DNA of 64,000 nt from JAXDAY01 sp034679345 (GTDB taxonomy: Bacteria > Eisenbacteria > RBG-16-71-46 > CAIMUX01 > VGJL01), in the NCBI GenBank assembly GCA_034679345.1, contig JAXDAY010000028.1, positions 186,001 to 250,000 on the forward strand, given 5' to 3'. Shown here piece by piece: positions 7,740 to 14,884 of this stretch. The translations under genes and the position numbers were made by a program. The notes beneath the pieces are model-generated. The model was not told the origin of the DNA. It saw nothing but the letters and a program-made list of their open reading frames with translations, and made no database searches. Position 1 is the stretch's first letter; the number at the start of each line of letters is the position of its first letter.

Positions 7740-10700
7740 ATGAGAGCAGCAATCTTTCTATTTGTCGGGCTCCTTGCCACGATCCAGCCCCTCGAGAGCG
7801 AAGCCCAGGTCCCGGAGCATCCCCGATTGCTGGTCGGGAGTCGGGACCTCCACGCCGTCACCCATCCTTCCGGCCCCTGGGAGACATGGACCGAGCTCCA
7901 GCGCGCCTCTGTCCTGTCCTATCGCTCCATCGTTCTGGCAGCCGAGGATCTCTGTCGCCTGCCGATCGGGGACCCTGCCTGGAGGGAGCTCTTCGTGGAT
8001 CAGCAGACGGGCTTCTACCACAACATCAAGACACTCGCGATGGCCCACATGCTCCGCCGGGCCGAGCCGTACGACAACGCCTACCTCGACTACGCGTGCG
8101 CGACTCTCGACACCATCCGTACGACCGGCTACCCGATGTGGTCTACCACGGTCGATCCGTACAACACGGACCTCAACACGGGCGAGATGCTCGCGGGCTG
8201 GGCGCTCGCCTTCGACTGGCTGTACCAAGACATGACCACCACGCAGGTCTCCAACAACATCGGTGCCCTCCTCTACCTCCTGACCAATCAGGACTACTCA
8301 CACGTCGTGACGGGCCTGAACGACAACAACCACATCTCGGTCTGTTTCGGAGGTCGTGGCCTCGCCTGTCTCGCCCTCGAGACGCACTGCACGCCGCAGC
8401 AGGAGATCTCTCGCAGCCTGTGGTTGACAGAAGCGAGAAACCGGGTCGTCGACTATTTCGATTGGGGATTCGGCGACTTTGGAGCGGGATTCGAGGGGGT
8501 ATTCTACAGCATGTACGGCCTCAACACCGCGCTCCCGTTCGGTCTGGCGACCGATCGTCTGGTTCACCTCCCCTCATCCCAGAGAGTTGATGTGATGGAA
8601 CGAAACGTCCAGCAAGCCGGAACCTGGCTATGCTATGAACAACTGCCGTTCGATCCTGCGGGCTGCACCCCGATCAACGATACGGACCGCCCGCCCTGGG
8701 ATCTGAACTATCCATCCATGAAGCCCTATCCCTGGCTCATGGCGTTCGCATCGGCGGAACGTCCCACCGGAGCAAAGCTCCTCTTCTTGACCCAGTATCC
8801 CCCGGCGAAGTGGGACGACTTCCTGGCGTCGGGATTCGATCCGGATGCCCCGGATGCGAGTGCATGCCTTTTCTCGACCATCAAGCGTCCGCTCGGATCT
8901 CCCTTGATGGACAAGACCCGCAGCGCCGTGGACGTCTTGCTGAGTTGGCCCGACGACTCGTATCCCCCGAGTGCCTTCCACGAGTCCTTGCGCCCCAGCC
9001 GCGCCTTTCCGGGACGTGGGATCGTCTACTTCAGACAGGAAGCCCTCACCCTCGAGGATGGACGCCTGGTGAGCGACCCGAAAGGGTGGCTTCTGACGTT
9101 CGAATCACAGCATCCGCCGGGTTGGACGTCTGGCGGGCATCAAGGGCACCGGCAGAACGACACGAACCACTATCTCTACTACTGGAACAAACACGCGATC
9201 GCCTACGATGGCGGCTTCCGAGGCTTCAGCGCCGAGCTTCACAACGCCCGCAATATCCGAGCGCCCGGACAGGCATGGCAGGAACCCACTTTGGAGGCCC
9301 GTGGATCCATCGTCCGGCACCTGACGGGCGCGGGAATCGCCCCGAGCTTCGCCATCGGGGACGACGCCGCGGGATGGAACTGGTCTTCAGAGTTGGTGGA
9401 CCGGGCGCAACGCTCGTTCATCGTGATCCCGCGCAGCGCGGGAAAACCTCCGTTCGTGTTGATCTATGACGATCTCGACTTTGCCGGCGGCAATGCGTGG
9501 GAGTCGCGGTTCTTCTGGCAGACGGATGAGGGTGCTGCCGTGTCGGCGGTCGGACGCGACAAGGCGCGAAGCGTGATGATGGAGACGGCGGCGGATATGA
9601 CGTTTCTACGCCCGACACCGAGCTCGTCTCCGAGGGTGGATGTCGTCGATCCGCCGTCATCGAACTGGCCGCCCCATCCCCGAGTCACTACTGACTTCGC
9701 CGCGTCCATGAATCCGAATGTCATCGCCCTGCTCGACCCCTACTATGCCAAAGACGGCCCATCTCTCACCGTCGCTCCGATCGCGCAATCGAATCCGAAC
9801 ACATACGCTTACGCGATCGCCGATGATTCCGATTCCTATGTTGTCGTGCTGAGACGGGCCGATGCTGTTGGCGTAGCGACGCTGAACGTCGACGGGAACA
9901 TCCTGACGACGGACGCTCAGCACACGGTTCTCCACTTCAGCTCCACTGCGCGTTCCTGGTCCGACATCAGTGCCGGGCTCATGGTTGGCGGGACAAGGGT
10001 ATGGTACGATGATCGATATGTCATAGGGGTCTACAACGACTCCTTGCCGGGAAACCTTACGTTCGACTCCACCACGGTGTTCGTCTCCTTCGACAAAGGA
10101 GGGGCGGCGGCACCCGAGTACTACATCGGACCGGTCATTCCGAGGTCGGCTGTCGTCGATGGTATGGAACTGGCGACTGACATGATCGACCTTCCCCATC
10201 CCCTGCGAAGCTCGTTTCCGGCGAGCGTGTGCAGAAGTCCCAACAACGACGCCGCTCCCTTCGACCGGCGATACACGGTCGAGGTCTCTCTGCGGACGGC
10301 CGAGGGACATCCCGTGACCGGCTGGCCGGTCGACAAGATCTCCATGGATATCCAGAACTGCCCGAATCCTCGTTTTGACCTCGCCCCGGAGGAACCGAGT
10401 GGCCCGGACGGGAATCTGGTCTGGGTAGATGGATTGGATTCCGGTGGTTCGCATCAGGTCCCCGGCGGAGCGGTCGTGGTCCTCGATCTCGACTACGGAG
10501 CGGATGGGGTGAGGCGGCTGTATTCCTACGACTCCGTGACGAGCCCCGACGAGGACGGCGACTCCGACGTCGATGAGGACGACTTCCTGATCTGGAACGA
10601 GGCGTTTGAGCTCGGGGGTCGTCTCCACATCGGCGATCTCAACCGGGATCTCACTGTCAGCTGGGACGATTACGACTGGTTGAAGGCCCATGGATTGCCG

Positions 10701-10994
10701 GGCGAACATCATCCACGGCTTGTGGGACTCGACCTGAAAGCGCTAAACCCCGCTCGTTCGTCGACCACGCTCACCTGCCACATCCCGGTCGCCGGTCCCG
10801 CGCGATTGGACGTCTTCGATGTGCGCGGCCGGCTTGTGAGGACGCTGCTGGACGGGCCCCTGCCGCGCGGTGTGCACCCGATCAACTGGAACGGGCAGGA
10901 CGACAGCGGGAGACGCGTGGGGTCCGGAGTATACCTGCTCCGGCTGCGGCTGGGTGAGGCGACCCGCGCCGCTCGGCTCATCTTGCTGCACTAG
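7740..10994 (+). CDS. Secreted heparinase II/III-like polysaccharide lyase with dockerin-like segment and C-terminal tag
   Basis: A 1084-residue exported protein. The ATG at 7740 follows GGAGG by 12 bases and opens a signal peptide (MRAAIFLFVGLLATIQPLESEA). Residues 25-330 match the alpha-toroid half of alginate-lyase/heparinase proteins, beginning HPRLLVGSRDL with a DWLY helix motif. Residues near 490-520 (GHQGHRQNDTNHYLYYW, then YDGGF) match the heparinase II/III signature of His, Asp and Asn around a strand ending in D-G. Around residues 965-1010 a pair of Asp-rich loops (DEDGDSDVDEDDF and IGDLNRDLTVSWDDYD) looks like a dockerin type I or EF-hand calcium segment. The end is an FlgD-Ig-like tag (DVRGRLVRTL to SGVYLLRLRL). 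It probably degrades a uronic-acid polysaccharide outside the cell. The substrate cannot be read from the sequence. Confidence 0.75.
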   Translation: MRAAIFLFVGLLATIQPLESEAQVPEHPRLLVGSRDLHAVTHPSGPWETWTELQRASVLSYRSIVLAAEDLCRLPIGDPAWRELFVDQQTGFYHNIKTLAMAHMLRRAEPYDNAYLDYACATLDTIRTTGYPMWSTTVDPYNTDLNTGEMLAGWALAFDWLYQDMTTTQVSNNIGALLYLLTNQDYSHVVTGLNDNNHISVCFGGRGLACLALETHCTPQQEISRSLWLTEARNRVVDYFDWGFGDFGAGFEGVFYSMYGLNTALPFGLATDRLVHLPSSQRVDVMERNVQQAGTWLCYEQLPFDPAGCTPINDTDRPPWDLNYPSMKPYPWLMAFASAERPTGAKLLFLTQYPPAKWDDFLASGFDPDAPDASACLFSTIKRPLGSPLMDKTRSAVDVLLSWPDDSYPPSAFHESLRPSRAFPGRGIVYFRQEALTLEDGRLVSDPKGWLLTFESQHPPGWTSGGHQGHRQNDTNHYLYYWNKHAIAYDGGFRGFSAELHNARNIRAPGQAWQEPTLEARGSIVRHLTGAGIAPSFAIGDDAAGWNWSSELVDRAQRSFIVIPRSAGKPPFVLIYDDLDFAGGNAWESRFFWQTDEGAAVSAVGRDKARSVMMETAADMTFLRPTPSSSPRVDVVDPPSSNWPPHPRVTTDFAASMNPNVIALLDPYYAKDGPSLTVAPIAQSNPNTYAYAIADDSDSYVVVLRRADAVGVATLNVDGNILTTDAQHTVLHFSSTARSWSDISAGLMVGGTRVWYDDRYVIGVYNDSLPGNLTFDSTTVFVSFDKGGAAAPEYYIGPVIPRSAVVDGMELATDMIDLPHPLRSSFPASVCRSPNNDAAPFDRRYTVEVSLRTAEGHPVTGWPVDKISMDIQNCPNPRFDLAPEEPSGPDGNLVWVDGLDSGGSHQVPGGAVVVLDLDYGADGVRRLYSYDSVTSPDEDGDSDVDEDDFLIWNEAFELGGRLHIGDLNRDLTVSWDDYDWLKAHGLPGEHHPRLVGLDLKALNPARSSTTLTCHIPVAGPARLDVFDVRGRLVRTLLDGPLPRGVHPINWNGQDDSGRRVGSGVYLLRLRLGEATRAARLILLH

Positions 10995-11154
10995 TATCGA
11001 AAGACCCTTCAGTCCGGTACTGAGGTGTGGGATGCGGTCTTCCAGGTGACTCAAGCCTGGGATCATGACGACAGGGCGCCATCAGGCGCATGCTGGCGGG
11101 GAATGCGGCGGAGTCGGGCGGTCGGCTGGCCATCCCCACGCGGTGCGTGCGGGG

Positions 11155-11674
11155 TCAGTTCTGAATCGCCTTCACGACCGAGGCGATGATGTTCCAGTTG
11201 CGGGTCGTGACCGGCGTCCCAAAGACCTTGTCCAGGGTGCCGAGGTGGCGGATGGCCGGCATCTCGCGGCGGTGCAGGCCGACGATGAACCGCCCTTTGC
11301 GCGCAAGCACCCTCACCATCCATCGTCCTGTGGCGGGGAGTTCGAGGGGCGCGCCCGGCGCCGTGCGCGTCGCGCGCGCCATCACGCTCACGAACCGGAT
11401 GACGTCGTCGCGTGCGGGGTGTCCGGCGAAGTAGTCGTGAGCGGCGAGCCGAGCCATCTCCTCTGCTCGGCAGATGATGATCTCGGTCTCGAACGGCAGC
11501 CGGCGCGAACTCGGCGCGAAGCTGCGTCGCCCCGATGCGCGCTCGCACGACGAAGGTCCCGGCGGCGCCGATGTTGACGATATCGAGGTGGCCGAGCTGC
11601 CGCACGAACGCTGTCGGTCGAAAAGTTCGGTGCCCGCCGACGTTGACGCCTCTCAGCAGCACGACGTGCGCCAT
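11155..11674 (-). pseudogene. DUF1697 family protein, frameshifted
   Basis: The start ATG at 11672-11674 follows GGAGG by 7 bases and reads MAHVVLLRGVNVGGHRTF, the hallmark N-terminus of DUF1697 (a family of about 180 residues with unknown function). The frame is right to LRAEFA near 11525, then goes wrong. The matching continuation RRLPFETEIIICRAEEMARL lies in another frame and runs to the expected end (NWNIIASVVKAIQN, stop at 11155). Two bases appear to be missing from a GCGC run (ttcgcgccgg where ttcgcgcgccgg would restore the frame). The two pieces together give a normal-length protein of about 173 residues. This is either a recent pseudogene or a sequencing error in a GC repeat. Confidence 0.8.
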
Positions 11675-11912
11675 CTTGCCTCCGATGGTGGGATGCGAAC
11701 CTCGGGATGCGCCAGCTTCGTCCACGATCGCGCCTTCACTGCCCCGCCCTGCCGGATCCACGAGCACGGCTCGCCAACCAGAGTGGATTCGTTCCAGGTT
11801 GAGGGCTCCGCTCCCTCCAGGAACCACCCGCCTCGAACAGGGTAGAGACGATCGTTCGCCGGCGTATCCATTCTCCGATACCCTGGGATTGCCTATGGAG
11901 ACCACAAGGCAT

Positions 11913-12293
11913 ATGAGTCATCCCAAGCCGCAACTACTCGCGACGGTTCTCCTCCTGACAGGCTCGCTCTGGGGCTGCGCCGACGACCCTAAGTGGAAGC
12001 CGATCGATCGCTGCATCATGGGTGTGGAAGTCGACTTTGAGTCGGGGATCGAGGTGACCCAGGCTTCGGATGCCGTCTCGGCCTTCTCCCAGTACCTCGC
12101 CTATGCCGAAGCCAATCAGATCCAGGTCTTTGGCGCACCGGCCAGCTCGTGGACGGATGTGAGCGCCACCATTGATGGCACCTACCGCGGGAAGCGCTAC
12201 TGGCGGATCCACGCCCTGCGGGACGGGGTCCTGCAGATCGTGTTCGATGTCAGCGAAGACGGCGACGTCGTCCGCCTGTTAGGCTGCATCTGA
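11913..12293 (+). CDS. Small putative lipoprotein
   Basis: A 126-residue protein (132 if the in-frame ATG at 11895 is used). The ATG at 11913 has GGAG 12 bases upstream. It begins with a hydrophobic segment ending in LTGSLWGC, which fits a signal peptidase II lipobox only loosely, since Trp sits at -2. The mature part is a small alpha/beta fold with an amphipathic helix (AVSAFSQYLAYAEANQI) and strands such as GKRYWRIHALRDGVLQIVF. I do not recognise a family. It stands alone between a broken gene and IS remnants, so it may belong to the accessory patch. Confidence 0.6.
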   Translation: MSHPKPQLLATVLLLTGSLWGCADDPKWKPIDRCIMGVEVDFESGIEVTQASDAVSAFSQYLAYAEANQIQVFGAPASSWTDVSATIDGTYRGKRYWRIHALRDGVLQIVFDVSEDGDVVRLLGCI

Positions 12294-12325
12294 CCCATCG
12301 GATTGCCGCGGGTCGGATCAGGATC

Positions 12326-12505
12326 ATGCTTCGGGGGATGACGGGGCAGTCGCGGGTCCCAGTTCTCCGGCAGGAGCGCGTCGAGCTGCATGCCGCGCCA
12401 GCCGGCGGCGAGCTTGCCCAGGCAGTCCTTCAGGTAGGCGAATGCGTCGATGCCGTGAAGAGCACAGGTGCGGATCACGCTGTAGTGGATCGCGATGCGC
12501 TCCAC
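12326..12505 (-). mobile_element. IS66-family transposase, C-terminal remnant
   Basis: The minus-strand reading ERIAIHYSVIRTCALHGIDA, followed by FAYLKDCLGKLAAG and LDALLPENWDP, matches the C-terminal element of IS66 transposases (the segment after the DDE domain). Only about 55 residues are present. The catalytic domain and the rest of the IS are absent. The fragment begins directly after a stop codon inherited from the duplicated CapA tail (12507-12509). Confidence 0.7.
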
Positions 12506-12664
12506 ACTACCGCAACCGGACGATCTTCGTGACCTGCACCGAGGCGGCCGATTCGATCCGGCAGAGATAGAGCCCCGACGGATGATCCTCCCAGACGACC
12601 CGCACCGAGTCGCCGGGCGAGCTCTGCAGGATCTGGATGAATCTCAGATTGCTCGGGGAGGGGA
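12482..12664. repeat. Direct repeat copy A (internally deleted)
   Basis: 12482-12582 is identical base for base to 14462-14562 (101 bp). 12584-12664 matches 14804-14884 with 4 differences in 81. The 240 bases between these two blocks in the 14.5-kb copy are missing here. Both deletion edges lie at a shared GATCC, pointing to recombination at microhomology. Confidence 0.9.
12507..12664 (-). pseudogene. Duplicated and truncated tail of the CapA-family gene
   Basis: Read on the minus strand it encodes SPSNLRFIQILQSSPGDSVR, then VVWED fused directly to PSGLYLCRIESAASVQVTKI and VRLR-stop. This is the C-terminus of the CapA-family protein encoded at 14487-17516 with exactly 80 codons deleted in frame, removing most of its FlgD-Ig-like tag. 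An upstream start near 12710 exists but has no resemblance to a real N-terminus. It is a non-functional remnant. Confidence 0.8.
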
Positions 12665-12713
12665 ATGACGCAGAGGCAAGAACGCGAATGCGTTCGCGCT
12701 TCATTGGCAATCT

Positions 12714-13910
12714 TCATCGCCCGTCTGGCGCCAGGACATCGAGCACATAGTCCCGCAACATCGGATCATCGATCTCGTATACCCCGCGGCTGGGTCTTGT
12801 AAGGAGACCCTTGTCGACGAGGCGACTCACCAGTTGGTTCAGATTTGTCGCAATCTGTTTCGTTTCTTGCTCACCGATCTCGACGGCGAATCGTTTCTCC
12901 GCGGCTCCTCTGATATGCCCCAAGGGCCCGCCGCCGACCTGTGCAATCACCCACAACGCCAGTCGCTCCTGGTCCGAGGCTTGATGAATTTGGGAGTTGA
13001 AGTGGCTCATTCCCAGTTCACGCAGCGCCTGTAACCTGGCCGGGTGCCAGCCCTCCGCTACGACTCGACCACCGTACTGCTGCTCGTAGAGAGCACCACA
13101 TAAGACCTGAAGTTCATACGGGTGACCGTTGCAGTACTCGTAAATCTTCGGGAGGAGTTCGGGAGCGAATGTGACCCCTGTTCCTTCCAGGGTCTTCAGC
13201 ACCACCTGCTCCATCGAGGTTCGATCCAGCCGCGCCAACGGCATGCGGGTTCGGAAGAACCGCCCGATGGGATCATGCTTGTTGGTGAATTCCGACCATG
13301 CGGTCGGCGTCGAGGACAGAACGAACATGAACCGAGTCATTTCTTGAACTTCCTCGCGCTGAAGGACTAGCCGGAGAATGTCTACTGCATCGGGAATTGC
13401 CGCAAAGTTCTGGATGTCATCGATCATGATGACCACGGGCTCGCGGTTCAGCCTCCGTCGACCTGCGATCCTCCTCCACACCGCCTGAAGGCACTCCGTG
13501 AGGAGGATTTGCGGCGGTCGATTGTCCCGATCGGCTAGCGTCATGCCACCACCGGTTCCGAGCACCTGGAATTCGACTTGACGAATGCGTCCGAGGCGGT
13601 TCTGTTTCGGATAAAATGCCAGCGTCAGCTCCTCGACGATCAGCCGGATCCCTTCCGCCGGATCCGCGCCGAAGTCCCCCCGGGGAATTGGAATCAGGGC
13701 TGTTCGGCTTTCCGCCAACTGAGCGATGTGTTTGAACTGCCGCAACAGAGAGGTTTTTCCGATACCCCAATCCCCAAGCACCACGGCGTGTTCGACTCTA
13801 CCGTCATGGGCCTGCTGGAGGTTCCTTCGAAAGGTTGCCTCCTCGCCCGACCTGCCGCTGAACACTTTGGGGGGTGTTCCCGATACGGCGACAAATGGAT
13901 TCGGCTCCAC
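12714..13910 (-). CDS. Stand-alone AAA ATPase (AAA_16/ORC-like)
   Basis: The start chosen is the GTG at 13908-13910, 8-10 bases after AAGGAGGAG, giving 398 residues. An ATG at 13970 would add 20 residues but has no ribosome binding site. Walker A is GDWGIGKT (residues 46-53), Walker B is VVIMIDD (159-165), and LSSTPTAWSEF follows as a sensor-1 region. The C-terminal 150 residues look like a helical lid (EYCNGHPYELQVLCGALYEQ) and a winged-helix ending (LVSRLVDKGLLTRPSRGVYE). This resembles the Orc1/Cdc6-like NTPases often found in mobile or defence-related contexts. It has no partner gene, is flanked by IS fragments, and its upstream DNA is markedly AT-rich. It is probably acquired DNA. Its role is unknown. 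Confidence 0.8.
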   Translation of the reverse strand: MEPNPFVAVSGTPPKVFSGRSGEEATFRRNLQQAHDGRVEHAVVLGDWGIGKTSLLRQFKHIAQLAESRTALIPIPRGDFGADPAEGIRLIVEELTLAFYPKQNRLGRIRQVEFQVLGTGGGMTLADRDNRPPQILLTECLQAVWRRIAGRRRLNREPVVIMIDDIQNFAAIPDAVDILRLVLQREEVQEMTRFMFVLSSTPTAWSEFTNKHDPIGRFFRTRMPLARLDRTSMEQVVLKTLEGTGVTFAPELLPKIYEYCNGHPYELQVLCGALYEQQYGGRVVAEGWHPARLQALRELGMSHFNSQIHQASDQERLALWVIAQVGGGPLGHIRGAAEKRFAVEIGEQETKQIATNLNQLVSRLVDKGLLTRPSRGVYEIDDPMLRDYVLDVLAPDGR

Positions 13911-14248
13911 GGAGTGCGCTCCTCCTTCGCGTTGGCCACGCAAGAAGTAGACCGGCGATACCCTATGCATATGTACGAAGTAGATACGTACCCTAAGTAG
14001 TCAAGAGAACCGCTAACTCCCTATCTACATGCGTATTAATATATATAGTAACAATAGGACGGGCGCGTTGTTATTTGTGTCATTTCGTTGTACTACAATG
14101 AGTTGCGCCATGGAAGCGATCCGACCCGGCCCCCCTTGGACGATCTGAGATCCGATGGGTCGCGTGCTGCCACGAATCTCTCCACCTCGAAGAGCTCGTG
14201 AACCGCCCCAGAATGCCCGCAGGCTCCATTTGACCAGAGGATGGAGCG
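13911..14248. other. AT-rich leader of the ATPase gene
   Basis: The 140 bases 13971-14110 contain runs such as TATTAATATATATAGTAACA and TGTCATTTCGTTGTACTAC, far more AT-rich than the rest of the window. This fits recent acquisition and a promoter region for the ATPase. A TTGACT at about 14003-13998 (minus strand) could be a -35, but no well-spaced -10 is evident. 14110-14248 holds no recognisable gene. Confidence 0.55.
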
Positions 14249-14446
14249 ATGGGAATGCCAGGCAAGGAGGCGGCGGAGGTTCGGGAACGAACTGTTCGGA
14301 CGGTTCTGGAACACCAGGAGCGATACGAGTCGCAATGGGCGGCCATCCGCTCGATCGCGGAAAAGATCGACTGTTCGGCCGAGGTGCCGCGGGAGTGGCT
14401 GCGGCAAGCGGAGCGGGATCAGGGCGTTCGTCCTGGGCTGACGACT
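14249..14446 (+). mobile_element. IS3-family OrfA (helix-turn-helix) fragment
   Basis: The frame from the ATG at 14249 encodes VRERTVRTVLEHQERYESQW, AAIRSIAEKIDCSAEVPREW, then LRQAERDQGVRPGLTT. This is the N-terminal helix-turn-helix half of an IS3-family OrfA transposase. The normal continuation (AERERIKALERE-type leucine zipper) is missing: homology stops at about 14446, where the sequence jumps into a short IS66 remnant. The fragment is truncated and inactive. Confidence 0.75.
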
Positions 14447-14461
14447 CTCACCCCGCAGCGA

Positions 14462-14486
14462 GTAGTGGATCGCGATGCGCTCCACA
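14462..14486 (-). mobile_element. 25-bp IS66 remnant abutting the CapA stop codon
   Basis: Directly downstream of the TAG of the CapA-family gene, the minus strand reads VERIAIHYS, the same IS66 C-terminal start as at 12505. It is cut off after 25 bases by IS3-related DNA. Confidence 0.6.
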
Positions 14487-14884
14487 CTACCGCAACCGGA
14501 CGATCTTCGTGACCTGCACCGAGGCGGCCGATTCGATCCGGCAGAGATAGAGCCCCGACGGAAGATCCGCAGCCTCCCAGTCGATCCGATGCCGTCCCGC
14601 AGAACGTGTCGCATCCTCGAGCAGGCTCACGCGACGTCCGGAGATGTCGTATATCTCCACGCGGACTCTCCCCGCGCGCGGCAGGGAGTACTCGATCGCA
14701 GTCCGGTCCCGGAAGGGACTCGGCAGGATCCGAGCGGCGAGGATGGCCGGCGATCCGGACGGGGCCCCGTCCGCCACGGACGACGGCGCTGGGCTGGGCA
14801 AGAGATCCTCCCAGACCACCCGCGCCGAGTCGCCGGGCGAGCTCTGCCGGATCTGGATGAATCTCAGGTTGCTCGGGGAGGGGA
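14462..14884. repeat. Direct repeat copy B (complete)
   Basis: This is the partner of the repeat at 12482-12664. It includes the IS66/CapA junction and the last 130 or so codons of the CapA-family gene. It retains the 240 bases between the two GATCC sites (14564-14568 and 14804-14808) that are lost in copy A, so it is the parental form. Confidence 0.9.

Noticed and set aside
10995..11154. Weak inverted repeats between the lyase and DUF1697 genes
   Set aside because: Arms of only 5-6 bp with mismatches or long loops; not enough to call a terminator.
11660..11710. tRNA-like T-arm on the minus strand (GGTTCGCATCCC followed by ACCA)
   Set aside because: The T stem does not pair, and no matching 5' acceptor strand or anticodon arm lies within 90 bases; the segment is the leader of the DUF1697 gene.
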